This document shows, piece after piece, positions 45,475 through 54,637 of a DNA stretch of 64,000 nt (its first letter is position 1; every line of letters begins with the position of its first letter). Made by a program: the position numbers and the translations under genes. The DNA comes from an uncultured Acidobacteriota bacterium (GTDB lineage Bacteria > Acidobacteriota > Terriglobia > Bryobacterales > Bryobacteraceae): assembly GCA_902826685.1 (NCBI GenBank), contig CADEFT010000034.1, positions 20,150 through 84,149 on the forward strand, given 5' to 3'. A model generated the notes under the pieces. That model did no database searches, was not told the DNA's origin, and saw nothing but the letters and a program-made list of their open reading frames with translations.

Positions 45475-46148
45475 GTGCTTACCTCCAGCAGGTCTTTGAA
45501 CGTATGAAACGTAGCCTGGGGCTCTCCCGCGAGCCAGCGGATGAGCGTGGCAAGACGGGAGAAGGCGTCGTCATCCATTGCCTTGTGGTGAAGAAGAATG
45601 CCGGTTGGGGCGGGCTGCGACAAGGCTGCATTGATTTCGGATGCAAGCACCGCGAACTCCTTCAGTGCCGGGCCCGATTTCCAGTTGAAGATGTCGACCG
45701 CGACCGGGATGGACGCCATTCCAGCGGCCGGAACCGGGCAGTCCTGCGATATTCCGCGAAACTCCAAGCTGGCAAGCGCCCGGTAGGTGTCGGCCGTACA
45801 ACGATTCCAGGGTGGAGTGAACACGGGCGACCACCGTGGTCCGAGAGCGAGATCCAATTGCGCTTTCCCATGGGCAATGTCGTCCAACTGTTGCGCGAAC
45901 GAGCGGCTTGGTCCGAATTCGCACTTGCGGCCTGAGGTCTCATGGTTGGCGTGTTGCCAACCGTGCTGGTGGAGATCCAGCCATGGACCGCATCCCGTGA
46001 GGAGGCGGGCACACTCGTCGGTGAGTGTTGCCGGGATAACGGCGCAATTGAGTGGAATGCCGTGATCTTCGAATAGCCGGAGAAGCCGACGCAACTGAGG
46101 CAAATCCCGATCCGCATCGTCGTCGCGAAAGAATATCGCCTTAGACAT
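45462..46148 (-). CDS. NodB-like polysaccharide deacetylase family protein
   Basis: A 228-residue protein of the carbohydrate esterase 4-like fold. Motif 1 is the variant FFRDDDAD in place of TFDDG, motif 2 is LHQHGWQHAN with three histidines, and motif 3 is FTPPWNR. These supply the metal ligands and catalytic acid and base of N-deacetylases. There is no signal peptide, so it acts in the cytoplasm, perhaps on a nucleotide- or lipid-linked sugar before export. The start is ATG 46148, preceded by AAAGGTGG and overlapping the previous gene by 8 bases. Some proteins of this fold have lost enzyme activity, but the key residues are kept here. Confidence 0.85.
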   Translation of the reverse strand: MSKAIFFRDDDADRDLPQLRRLLRLFEDHGIPLNCAVIPATLTDECARLLTGCGPWLDLHQHGWQHANHETSGRKCEFGPSRSFAQQLDDIAHGKAQLDLALGPRWSPVFTPPWNRCTADTYRALASLEFRGISQDCPVPAAGMASIPVAVDIFNWKSGPALKEFAVLASEINAALSQPAPTGILLHHKAMDDDAFSRLATLIRWLAGEPQATFHTFKDLLEVSTWAN

Positions 46149-47268
46149 ACGGTAACCACCTTTCGAGCTTTCCCGCCGTGGACGCGACACCGGATAGGTC
46201 GACATCAATAGGGCGGCCAACCGGAGCTTCCAGTGTGGATTCGATTCGCTCCGCCAGCAAATGGGCATTCAACTCTCCGTCCTTGATCACACGTAGAAGC
46301 CCAAGCCGTTCGAAGTTGCGTGCGCGGCGTAGCTGTTCATCGTTCCCGTTCCCGGCGAATGGATGCACTAGCGCTCGAATGCCTGTGGCGAGAATATTCA
46401 TACAAGTGTTGTAGCCCGCCATGCTCACGAGCAGATCGGCCGCGGCCAGGCGATCCAGGAAATCCGGCGCGAACCGCTCAACGTTAACCCACTGCGAAGA
46501 CTGTGCCGACAGCAGCTGAAACTGATCCTCGGCGAGGAACGGCCCGGTGTAGACGTCCATCGCGACTCGACCATCCAGGAGGTTGGCGGCTTGCACGGAG
46601 GCGTTCAAGAGTTCGAACCCAACTCTGCCGCCACCGGCACTAGCGACGATCCTGGGCCTTTCGTTGGTGAGGCGTGGCGCGGAGGCGCGTGGCGGCGCCT
46701 CTGCCACGAAACCCGTATATTCAATGGGGCACGTGACCTCCGGCATGCGGGTGAATGTCTCTTCGAGGCTCTGCATGCGCCAATCGGAGTGCACTAACAC
46801 CAGGTCGAAGTGCCGGTTCAGCCAATCGACAACCTGACCTTCGTGCCTGGCTTGATCCTTCTTGGCTACGAGGATGTCGCGGACGCTACAGACCGTGCGG
46901 GTTTGCGCCCGGTCGCAAGCCTCCAATAGCGGGATCAACTCCTGTGCGAACTTCCTACGGCCAAAGGGAAACATTTCGACGATCAGGCCCTGAGGCTTTA
47001 CCCTGTGAAGCAGTTCAATGAGTATGCGCCTCCGTTCCTCGAAAATGCCGTCATGAGATCCGCGCACCGCTTGAAACTCTGGGTCGCTTGACACCGGCGG
47101 CAGTTGTACCACCTGGACTTCCGGTGGGAAATCAAGACCCTGTACCGGTTCTCCGCCATTCACAAACCAAACGTCGAAGTTGGAGAGGCCCTTCACGATC
47201 TCGCGGCTTCGCACGAAGTGCCCCATGCCGAGCACGTGTTGGCAGTAAAACAGTAGCCGTCGTTTCAC
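46141..47268 (-). CDS. Glycosyltransferase, COG4671/MurG-like (copy 1)
   Basis: A 375-residue GT-B-type protein resembling predicted glycosyltransferases of COG4671. The N-terminus LLFYCQHVLGMGHFVRSREI is the family's Gly-rich opening loop, and the C-terminal half holds the donor-site stretch DLLVSMAGYNTCMNILATGI then ALVHPFAGNGNDEQLRRA. A second member of the family lies at 53402-54637 in the same operon; the shared phrase VSMAGYNT shows the relationship. Translation starts at GTG 47268, overlapping the double-kinase stop by 4 bases, with GAGG upstream. It presumably adds a sugar to the growing product in the cytoplasm; donor and acceptor are unknown. Confidence 0.85.
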   Translation of the reverse strand: MKRRLLFYCQHVLGMGHFVRSREIVKGLSNFDVWFVNGGEPVQGLDFPPEVQVVQLPPVSSDPEFQAVRGSHDGIFEERRRILIELLHRVKPQGLIVEMFPFGRRKFAQELIPLLEACDRAQTRTVCSVRDILVAKKDQARHEGQVVDWLNRHFDLVLVHSDWRMQSLEETFTRMPEVTCPIEYTGFVAEAPPRASAPRLTNERPRIVASAGGGRVGFELLNASVQAANLLDGRVAMDVYTGPFLAEDQFQLLSAQSSQWVNVERFAPDFLDRLAAADLLVSMAGYNTCMNILATGIRALVHPFAGNGNDEQLRRARNFERLGLLRVIKDGELNAHLLAERIESTLEAPVGRPIDVDLSGVASTAGKLERWLPYV

Positions 47269-49517
47269 AAGCTCACCTCTTTCTCGGCAAGCGTCACCAT
47301 ACGCAGCGTCCTCTCATCGAAGTCCCGGCGTAGTTGCAGAAGCCCGCGGTAGGCTCGCGTTAGCAATTGCACGGCCGTATGCCAACGAATCTGGTTCCCG
47401 GGAGGGAGCGCGGGTCCGTAGCCGGCTTTAAGCTGTTCGGCCCAATCGGTATCGAACCGATTCAGGTGCAAATCCGCGATGAAATGGCCGAAATCCTCAG
47501 CGGGATCTCCGAGTCCGGTTTCGTCAAAGTCGAAGAGCGCAATTCGTCCGTCGCTGTTTTGAAGCTGCCTGAGATGGAAGTCCCCGTGCACAACTGCTGA
47601 TTGGGACGTGAAGGGCGTCTCGCCCAGGACTTCCACCAGTTGCATCAAGCGTGGCTCCAACTCCGGCACCACTGTAGCTAGCTTCGCCATTTTCTTTCTC
47701 AGGTCCAGCCAATGTTCTTGCGCGGTTGGACGAACTCCGCAGGAGATGCCGCTCTGGTGGAGGAATCGCAGCCTTGCCCCGGCGGCTTCCATCGCCTTGC
47801 GGCTCACTTGAGAACCGAGCGGGACACTGGGGAACTCCGCCTGCCAAACACCGTGCAGTGTCGCGGAGGACCATAGTGGTTCCGGCATCGGAAAGTCGTC
47901 GCCGGCGTCAAGCGCCCACAGAGCGCTCAGGCGTTCGTGAACCGATTGCCACCGGTCGTCGCAGTAAATCTTTCCGAAAATCGCGGATTGAGAAGTCCGA
48001 TACCGGAGTGTGCATCGATTTCGGGGCCGATAGTTGACAATCTCCACGGTGAGATCGGGCGTCTGGATTGGCAGGTGGGTCCGCACTCGCACGGCATCGG
48101 TGGCCTCGGCGAGCCAGGGCATGCTGGGATCGTGTGGAAACGCGAAGGCGAGTTGTTCGCCACCGAACTGTCGAACGAAGATGCCATCGCCGCAGCGGTA
48201 TGCCACCGTGGCGTGTGAGTACGGTCGGTTCTTTGCACTGCGAAAGGTCCGGTAGTTGACGTCGAACGTTTCTCCCGGTACGGTATCAGCGACACTGGCA
48301 AATCGACGCATGACGTCGCGGGCACTGGCAGTAGATGTCAGGAGGTTCTCCGCACGATCAAGAAGGCCGTCGATGTCGCGCTCTTTGTGGCGTGTAGCGG
48401 ACCGGGTAATGCGTTCGGAGACGATGGAAAGCGCAGTGTATGTGGCCAAGTCGCGGGAGTCCACCGGGTTTGGATACGCGGCGATGGCGCCAGAGGCTTC
48501 CGGTGTGCTGGCGAGCAGGCTGCCAAGATCGCGCAAGGGGTCCCCAGAATGAAGCGTATCCAGGTCCAGGAGCGCCGCACGATCCCCATAGAGCCTGAAG
48601 TTTTGACGGTGAAGGTCGCCGTGGAGCGTGGCGCTCTCGCGGGGTACGAGGGTTTCCAGCCGCCGCTCGATCTCCAGCGCAATGGCCTGGAGCCGCAGCG
48701 ATTCGAATGGTGAGGTAGCGATCGCTTCTCGCAATTGAATGATCGGTGACGGGAGCTTCGGCAGACTGAGCAGGGGCATGGCGTGAAGCTCCGCCAGCGC
48801 CTTGATGCATGGATCGTAGTCTCCCTCGGCACCTTGAGGCAGAGCCTCGGTCCACAGCGTCCGCGAGTGGGGAAGGTAGGCCAGGGGCCGGGCGACCACC
48901 AAATGCCGGCGCTGTAGTGCTTCGATCTGGCGCATCGAGGAAAAGGTTCTTTCCCCCGCATCGCTCACATAGCTCTTCGCGTACAGCACCGCCGTCCGGC
49001 CGCCGCTGAGGCTTGCCGTGATGCGGAATGTACAGCCTTGTTCCGGCATGTATCGAACCACCTCCGACCGAGCGGCGAGGATGTTTTCCTCGAGCAGGAT
49101 CCGGCCTAGCACACCGGCCAACTGTTCGGTGTCGAGCAGAGCGTCCAGGCCCCGGAGCTTCCGGTCGTTGGGGAACGCCCAAACGATCATGCCGAGTTCG
49201 CCCACGTGCGTGACCGGGCGCACGGTCGCGGTTGGGACAACAGGATCGCGGAGAGCCTTTTCCCAACGCGCTTCGCTTGTCGCAACCGGGTAGATGCGGC
49301 AACAGAGCGTTTGACCGAGGTCCACGCCGCGTTGGTCGCGAAGGGCCAACTCATACCGGATTAGGCAATAGCGGCCATGCTTATGGCGGACGTGGCTAAT
49401 GCGGCAGTTGCCCGCCGTGTAGCCTTCGTTGAGGCAGTGTTCGGCCAGAACGTTCCGCATATATCCGGTGTCGAAGGCTAATGCGAGTTGCGGCATCGAA
49501 ATGTCCGTGGTGGTCAT
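47265..49517 (-). CDS. Tandem APH-fold phosphotransferase (two kinase domains)
   Basis: A 750-residue protein with two aminoglycoside-phosphotransferase-like domains. The first (about 30-390) has the catalytic loop LHGDLHRQN near 300 and the metal site LLDLDTLHSGDPLRDLG. The second (about 420-735) has VHGDFHLRQL near 645 and LFDFDETGLGDPAEDFG. In the second, the Asn of the HGDxxxxN loop is replaced (HGDFHLRQ), which may weaken metal binding. APH-fold enzymes phosphorylate sugars, choline, homoserine and other small alcohols, not only antibiotics. Placement between an epimerase and a glycosyltransferase gene, with 4-base overlaps on both sides, suggests sugar activation or modification of the product. 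I do not know a characterised tandem relative. Confidence 0.82.
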   Translation of the reverse strand: MTTTDISMPQLALAFDTGYMRNVLAEHCLNEGYTAGNCRISHVRHKHGRYCLIRYELALRDQRGVDLGQTLCCRIYPVATSEARWEKALRDPVVPTATVRPVTHVGELGMIVWAFPNDRKLRGLDALLDTEQLAGVLGRILLEENILAARSEVVRYMPEQGCTFRITASLSGGRTAVLYAKSYVSDAGERTFSSMRQIEALQRRHLVVARPLAYLPHSRTLWTEALPQGAEGDYDPCIKALAELHAMPLLSLPKLPSPIIQLREAIATSPFESLRLQAIALEIERRLETLVPRESATLHGDLHRQNFRLYGDRAALLDLDTLHSGDPLRDLGSLLASTPEASGAIAAYPNPVDSRDLATYTALSIVSERITRSATRHKERDIDGLLDRAENLLTSTASARDVMRRFASVADTVPGETFDVNYRTFRSAKNRPYSHATVAYRCGDGIFVRQFGGEQLAFAFPHDPSMPWLAEATDAVRVRTHLPIQTPDLTVEIVNYRPRNRCTLRYRTSQSAIFGKIYCDDRWQSVHERLSALWALDAGDDFPMPEPLWSSATLHGVWQAEFPSVPLGSQVSRKAMEAAGARLRFLHQSGISCGVRPTAQEHWLDLRKKMAKLATVVPELEPRLMQLVEVLGETPFTSQSAVVHGDFHLRQLQNSDGRIALFDFDETGLGDPAEDFGHFIADLHLNRFDTDWAEQLKAGYGPALPPGNQIRWHTAVQLLTRAYRGLLQLRRDFDERTLRMVTLAEKEVSL

Positions 49518-50515
49518 GCGGCGGCAGCGGCGGCCTCTCCTCGAATCCAGTCCACGAAATGGCGTAGTCCGGTTTCGATTGGCGTTGTCGGTTGGTAGTT
49601 GAACAGCCGGCGCGCCTTGGTCACATCAGCATGCGTAAGCGGCAAGTCCCCGGGCTGCGGCGGCTGGCGGTCAATGATGGCGCGCCGCCCGGTTGCTTCT
49701 TCAATCGCCTGGACGAGGCCGGTCAGGGTGATGCACTGGGACTCGCCCAGATTGACTACCTCAAAAGGTGTCGCGCCGTGCACCGAGTAGTGGATCGCCC
49801 CCGCGATGCCTTGCAGAATATCGTCGATGTACGTGTAGTCGCGGAGTGTACTTCCGTCTCCATAGACCGGTATCGGCTGCCCGCGGAGTATGGACTGAGT
49901 AAATTTGTGAATCGCCAGGTCTGGCCTTTGCCGGGGGCCGTAGACCGTGAAAAAGCGCAGGCACACCGCGCGAAGGCCATACAGTTGACTGTATGTGTGA
50001 GTCATCAGTTCGCCGGCGGCTTTCGTTGCGGCGTAGGGGGAAACAGGCATAAGGGCGGCGTCCTCGCGGAAAGGCGGAACGGCGGAGGGCCCGTAGACGG
50101 AACTGGACGAAGCGAAAACGAAGTGCCGCCATTCGTGTTGCCGGGCCAGTTCCAATAGGTTCAGTGTCCCGGCGCAGTTGGTTTCCTGGTACAGCACGGG
50201 CTCGGTGAGGGACGGCCGAACGCCAGCACGCGCCGCCAGGTGAATGACGCAATCGAACTCCTCTTCTTGCGCCAACCGGTTCAGGCGCTCGCGGTCGCGA
50301 ATATCGGCGGCCACCAGGCGATAGGCAGGGTGGCGCTGGTGCGCTGCGGTGTTGCGCCATTTCATACGGGGGTCATAGTAGTCATTGAAGTCGTCGATCA
50401 CGACAACTCGCTTGGCACCCGAAGCGAGCAGGCCATCCACGACGTGGCTGCCGATGAAACCGGCACCGCCGGTCACCAGGAACCGGCGCACACTGGTAGG
50501 TAGATCAAAGTTCAT
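49514..50515 (-). CDS. NAD-dependent nucleotide-sugar epimerase/dehydratase
   Basis: A 333-residue extended short-chain dehydrogenase. The N-terminus has the NAD loop VTGGAGFIGSHVVDGLL, then DDFNDYYDPRMKW, which is typical of UDP-glucuronate 4-epimerases and related enzymes. The catalytic residues are the Ser in ASSSSVYGPS and the YAATK Tyr/Lys pair; the sugar-binding part includes FFTVYGPRQRPDLAI and YGDGSTLRDYTYIDD. The most likely role is conversion of UDP-GlcA to UDP-GalA, or a similar C4 epimerisation, supplying a donor for the three glycosyltransferases. The start is ATG 50515, overlapping the heparinase stop (ATGA), with GGAG upstream; the frame is open further upstream but runs into that gene. 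Confidence 0.9.
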   Translation of the reverse strand: MNFDLPTSVRRFLVTGGAGFIGSHVVDGLLASGAKRVVVIDDFNDYYDPRMKWRNTAAHQRHPAYRLVAADIRDRERLNRLAQEEEFDCVIHLAARAGVRPSLTEPVLYQETNCAGTLNLLELARQHEWRHFVFASSSSVYGPSAVPPFREDAALMPVSPYAATKAAGELMTHTYSQLYGLRAVCLRFFTVYGPRQRPDLAIHKFTQSILRGQPIPVYGDGSTLRDYTYIDDILQGIAGAIHYSVHGATPFEVVNLGESQCITLTGLVQAIEEATGRRAIIDRQPPQPGDLPLTHADVTKARRLFNYQPTTPIETGLRHFVDWIRGEAAAAAA

Positions 50516-52119
50516 GAAGTTTTCTCCGGAATGAGCTGGGTTTCGAATCGAACGCTCCGGCCGCGAGCGCGCACGCGCACGACCGGCGAAGCGTGCTTGA
50601 TCCCGTAAGAAGGCGAAATCCAGCCCGATTCGATCGATGTTTCCAAAGAGTGGCTGGAGGCGATCACCATCTTTAGATTTGGCGACGATACCTCTATCTG
50701 GCGGCCGTCGCACCGGCACCACGTCCTTCCGTTCGCATCGCGGCTGAGGTGGAAATATAAGTCGTAGGTGTGCTCGCTTGGGCTTGTCAGTGTGTCCGTG
50801 ATTTGAAACCACCGTCCGTCGATTAGGCGGATCTCACGCTCGTGCACGGCGTCGTACATGTCACTGATCGCTTGTCCCCGAACATGGTCTTCACCACCGT
50901 CGAGCACTTGATACCGTGGCTCCGGGCCCCTGATCTTGAATTTGCGCTTATGAAATTCGTAGCGCGTCTGCTGAAGCCCGTCCACGCTCACCGTGTTATG
51001 AAACGCCGTGCCACGAAAGCGGACGCGCCAATTGACGTCGCCAGACTCGTCGTACGTGTAGCGGCCCGGGTCCACTATGAGCGGCCGGCCGTAAGCGTAC
51101 ATCTCGAAGCTCAGCAGGTCCAAGTGACCGTGGTTGCCTTCGCCCAGAGGGCCGCAATCAAACACGAGCCAGCGTGCATCCCTGTCGCCCCAGCCGCTTC
51201 GAAGAACGTAGTATCCGCCGTCGGGAAACGCCGAAAGGCGGGAAATAGGGGCTCGCCCCTTGCGGCCGGCGCTCGCTACGTAGCGTGCTTCCTCGTCGCC
51301 GAACAGTTCTGCGCCCTCCGCAACTAGATCCAGAAAGCCGCCCGAATCGCCGTCGCTCAAGCTGGGGATGGTTCCGTCCGGCCGATGAATATGAGTGGCG
51401 AACCGTAGGGCACGGCGTAACGCGAGGTCGAAACCTTCCGGCATACCGATGCCGTTGTCCACGGCGGTACGGCGAGCGATCAAAGCGTTGCGGAGCACAA
51501 TGTGGTGATAGTCGGTGGACTGTTCGACGTGGACGCCATCAGGCCGGAAGTCGGTCTCTAAGTTCGCGGTAAGTTCATGGCGCGTGAAATCGAGAAGCTC
51601 GGCGGATTCCGGCAACTCCGGAAACGCGACAGCCATGAGAAACAGCGCCAGTAGTTCGAGCGTTCTGTGGTTGCGGGCCGGAGTGAGATTGGCCCGCAGC
51701 CACTGCGATTGCGCCTGGAGAGAGGCCACAAGCTCAGTGTGGAAGCCATCGATCTCGCCGAAGTACTGATGAGCGAAGATCCAGTTCTGGATTCTTCTTC
51801 CCGCAACATCGGCCGGGAGAAAGTCCAACGGAACCGAATTCATCCAAGAACGAGCCAAACGAACCCAAGTATCGCGATAGCGCACGTCGCCGGATTCGGC
51901 GAACGCCGAACCTAAAGCCCCTGCGTAGTAGAACTTGTGCAGCAGGATGAGCCACTCTTCATCCCGGCTGGGGTTCACAGTCCAATCGAAGCCGGGCGGC
52001 AACGCATGACACTCCGAGTTGAAGACAAACCGGCAGATCACCGCGTCTTCGGCAGCTGCGCGGGAGCCAAGCATAGGGTCGAGCCACGGAGTGATCAAAG
52101 GGCGCGCCGCTGCTACCAT
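50512..52119 (-). CDS. Heparinase II/III family protein (alginate-lyase-like)
   Basis: A 535-residue protein with an alpha-helical toroid N-terminal half (about 40-280: YRDTWVRLARSWM, RNHRTLELLALFL, GVHVEQSTDYHHIVLRNALI) and a beta-sandwich C-terminal half (about 290-530: LRSGWGDRDARWLVFDCGPLG, GHLDLLSFEMYAYGRPLIVDPG, GTAFHNTVSVDG). The Tyr/His residues in STDYHH and the GHLD and AFHNT phrases are typical of the family and its active site. Members cleave uronate-containing polysaccharides by elimination. There is no signal peptide, so it would act in the cytoplasm, which is odd for a degradative lyase. Within a biosynthetic operon it may trim, edit or epimerise the product. Confidence 0.85.
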   Translation of the reverse strand: MVAAARPLITPWLDPMLGSRAAAEDAVICRFVFNSECHALPPGFDWTVNPSRDEEWLILLHKFYYAGALGSAFAESGDVRYRDTWVRLARSWMNSVPLDFLPADVAGRRIQNWIFAHQYFGEIDGFHTELVASLQAQSQWLRANLTPARNHRTLELLALFLMAVAFPELPESAELLDFTRHELTANLETDFRPDGVHVEQSTDYHHIVLRNALIARRTAVDNGIGMPEGFDLALRRALRFATHIHRPDGTIPSLSDGDSGGFLDLVAEGAELFGDEEARYVASAGRKGRAPISRLSAFPDGGYYVLRSGWGDRDARWLVFDCGPLGEGNHGHLDLLSFEMYAYGRPLIVDPGRYTYDESGDVNWRVRFRGTAFHNTVSVDGLQQTRYEFHKRKFKIRGPEPRYQVLDGGEDHVRGQAISDMYDAVHEREIRLIDGRWFQITDTLTSPSEHTYDLYFHLSRDANGRTWCRCDGRQIEVSSPNLKMVIASSHSLETSIESGWISPSYGIKHASPVVRVRARGRSVRFETQLIPEKTS

Positions 52120-53429
52120 GCCGCGACTCCCTCGGCCTCGGGCTGGGCATTCGGCTGGCCAATGCGTTCCTGAAACATGGCCGCAAGCTTCCTCGTGTTC
52201 TGCCGTGAGTCAAAGATCTCAAGAATGGTCGCGCGTGCCTGCTCCCCGAGCCTCTTCGCTAGCGAGGCATCATTGAGTACCTGCCCGATCGCGTCGGCCA
52301 ACGCTTGAGCATCGCGTGGCGGAACCAGCAAGCCGTTGATGTCCGGCTGTACAAGCTCAGGGATCCCGGAAATGTTCGTCGAAACCACGGGCAACTGCAT
52401 TGCCATCGCCTCGGCCAGGACATTCGGAATTCCGTCGCGGTCACCGTTGTCGAGCACCTGGCACGGCAGAGCGAAGAGTGCACTTTGGTCGTAGATGTCT
52501 CGCAGCTGTTGCTGGGTTACGGCCTTGCGGATCTGGACCACGTCTCCGAGGCGGAGCGTTTCGATACAGGCCTCCACAACAGGAAGGTATGCATCGGCCC
52601 CGCCAACGAGCAAGCACGAAAACACATGGCCGCGGTCCCGCAAAAGGGCACAAGCCTCGACGAGGGTCGTGAACCCCTTCTTCTCGACAAAACGCCCTAC
52701 CGATAGAATGCACGGCTTCGCGGTGCCGAATCTGCCGCGCTGAGGACGGAACAGGCCGGTGTCAAGACCGTGGTAGATTGTCGTCACCTGCGCTGCACCG
52801 GCGCGGCGTCGAAGATCGAGGTGCCGCTTATTGGCGCCAGTGCAGGTGACGACGAAAGCCGCGCTGGCCAACTTTCTTTGCAGCAGGTCGCCGGGATTCA
52901 GATCCTCTACATAAATGTCTTTGGCGTGCGCAGTGAAGCTGAAGGGAATGCCAGTCAACCGGCTAGTGAACATAGCCACTGTAGTGGATCCGTGGCAAAA
53001 GTGCGCGTGCAAGTGTTGTACCTGGCGATCCTCGATCACGTGCCGCGCTATAGTTCCGGCTTGCAGGAACTCACGAAGGAACACTTTCTTGCGAAACCGC
53101 ACGCAGTACCGGATTGCTTCCAAGAGGGTTGCCAGGTAGGCGGCTGGGCGAAGGCCAAACAACGCCTGGTGGTCCGACACAAACCGCGGCGCGTTTCTCC
53201 AAAGCCAGGGCAGCAGGCGGACTCCGGACAACTCTTCAGCCTCTGGCAGCCATGTAACAGGGGCTTGAATACGGTCTAAGGCGGCATGCCGCTGCTCCCC
53301 GCTCAGAGATTTGAGAGAGAAGATTCTAAGGTCTGTACCTAGTTGCCCCAGCAGGTCGATCTCGTTGGTGATGAACGTCTCAGAAGTCCGGCCGAAGGCC
53401 TTCAATATGTAAGCGACACGGCCTTGCAT
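52113..53429 (-). CDS. Glycosyltransferase family 4
   Basis: A 438-residue GT-B retaining glycosyltransferase. The N-terminus reads GRVAYILKAFGRTSETFITNEI, a form common in GT4 enzymes of exopolysaccharide loci. The C-terminal nucleotide-sugar domain has LSVGRFVEKKGFTTLVEA, the E-x7-E-like region DGIPNVLAEAMAMQLPVVS, and ISGIPELVQPDINGLLVPP. It starts at ATG 53429 with AAGGAG eight bases upstream and overlaps the first gene of the operon by 28 bases, and the heparinase gene by 7. It is cytoplasmic or peripheral at the membrane; donor and acceptor cannot be read from the sequence. Confidence 0.92.
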   Translation of the reverse strand: MQGRVAYILKAFGRTSETFITNEIDLLGQLGTDLRIFSLKSLSGEQRHAALDRIQAPVTWLPEAEELSGVRLLPWLWRNAPRFVSDHQALFGLRPAAYLATLLEAIRYCVRFRKKVFLREFLQAGTIARHVIEDRQVQHLHAHFCHGSTTVAMFTSRLTGIPFSFTAHAKDIYVEDLNPGDLLQRKLASAAFVVTCTGANKRHLDLRRRAGAAQVTTIYHGLDTGLFRPQRGRFGTAKPCILSVGRFVEKKGFTTLVEACALLRDRGHVFSCLLVGGADAYLPVVEACIETLRLGDVVQIRKAVTQQQLRDIYDQSALFALPCQVLDNGDRDGIPNVLAEAMAMQLPVVSTNISGIPELVQPDINGLLVPPRDAQALADAIGQVLNDASLAKRLGEQARATILEIFDSRQNTRKLAAMFQERIGQPNAQPEAEGVAAW

Positions 53430-54637
53430 TTCTCATCTCCTTCACTTGATGCGCCCTCACGAAGTGCGTCAAGCACCCATTGCCGGACGTTGGATAGCCC
53501 ATTCATGTCGATCGTCCTTCCGGCGCGAAGCCCGTGATCGCCCTGCGCCCGAGCCAACTCGTGTCGAACAGCGGCCGCCATCGTTTCCGGCGACAACTGG
53601 TCCGGATGGATCGATGTGAGCAATCCGCGGGCGGCCAGACGCTCGGCTCGGATCCATTGCTCGCGCACCGGATGCACACGCGGTACGACCACGCTGCGCT
53701 TGCCGAGAGAAAGAATCTCGCACACGGTGTTGTAGCCGGCCATCGAGACCACGAGATCTGCGGCTGACATCAGAGCCGGCAGGTCTGGTGTGAATTCGCA
53801 CACGGTTACACGGGGCTTTTTGGCCGCCACCGAGATGACGGCTTGACGCTCGGCCAGTGGCATCTCCGGGCCATAGACCACCACGGTTCTATTGGATTCG
53901 TCGCCGCGAATGCCGAGCAGATAATCCCGAACCAAGGGATAACCATCCTCGCCTCCGCCGGGTGTTACAAGAACAAGCCGCTTCTCCCCGGGCTCCATCC
54001 AAGTGGCCCTGATGTTACCTGCATTCTTCGCGGCAGTCGCTCGGTGGAGATACCCGCAAAAGCGCGTCATTCGCCGCAGCTGCGGCGAGAACTCATACTC
54101 GCGCCTGCTGTCGAAGACTTCGGGCGAGCCGAGGATCAGGATCGACTCGAAGTACTTGCGAATGAGATCCGGATAGCCTTTATCACGCCAGGAGGCGGTC
54201 GTGGTCTCCGGCGCGTCAAGGATGTCTCGCAGAATCAGTCCGACCTTTGTCCGCGGGAAACTCCGATGCAGAATGTCGAGCGTCCCACGCAGTTCGCGCT
54301 GCACGCCATCCGGCTTCTTATCGATCAAGACGACATCGGGAGCAAAATCTCGCGTCGCCGCCTCGATCAGAGCGGATCTCAACCGCATGGTCTGTTCGAT
54401 GCCCGTCCCGAGAGATTTCGCCGAATATTCGTCCCTGCTGATTCTCGATAGACAGGGGAGCTTAATGTAGTCGAGTCCAGGCGTTAGCCGGAACGATTGC
54501 ACCATTGGGGAACCGGTAACCAAGAGCACGGAGGTATCGGTCATGTTTTGCAGAAGGTCGGTCGCGATGGACAACATGCGCCGGATATTTCCCAGGCCGA
54601 ACGTATCGTGCGAATACACCATTACCCGACGTGTCAT
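53402..54637 (-). CDS. Glycosyltransferase, COG4671/MurG-like (copy 2, first gene of the operon)
   Basis: A 411-residue predicted GT-B glycosyltransferase. The opening VMVYSHDTFGLGNIRRMLSIA and the phrases VVLIDKKPDGVQRELRGTL, LVTPGGGEDGYPLV and LVVSMAGYNTVCEILSLGKRSVVVPR mark it as COG4671-like. It begins the run of ten tightly packed minus-strand genes (54637 down to 39558). The 98 bases between it and the CHAT gene stop may hold the operon promoter; a small hairpin (CCGCA-GGCT-TGCGG, 54716-54729) lies just behind the CHAT stop, without a U tract. The gene is similar to copy 1 at 46141-47268, so the two may add successive sugars. Confidence 0.88.
   Translation of the reverse strand: MTRRVMVYSHDTFGLGNIRRMLSIATDLLQNMTDTSVLLVTGSPMVQSFRLTPGLDYIKLPCLSRISRDEYSAKSLGTGIEQTMRLRSALIEAATRDFAPDVVLIDKKPDGVQRELRGTLDILHRSFPRTKVGLILRDILDAPETTTASWRDKGYPDLIRKYFESILILGSPEVFDSRREYEFSPQLRRMTRFCGYLHRATAAKNAGNIRATWMEPGEKRLVLVTPGGGEDGYPLVRDYLLGIRGDESNRTVVVYGPEMPLAERQAVISVAAKKPRVTVCEFTPDLPALMSAADLVVSMAGYNTVCEILSLGKRSVVVPRVHPVREQWIRAERLAARGLLTSIHPDQLSPETMAAAVRHELARAQGDHGLRAGRTIDMNGLSNVRQWVLDALREGASSEGDEKCKAVSLTY

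Noticed and set aside
47265..49517. Aminoglycoside resistance gene
   Set aside because: The APH fold is shared by many small-molecule kinases. The tandem form and the glycan-operon context argue for a biosynthetic role.
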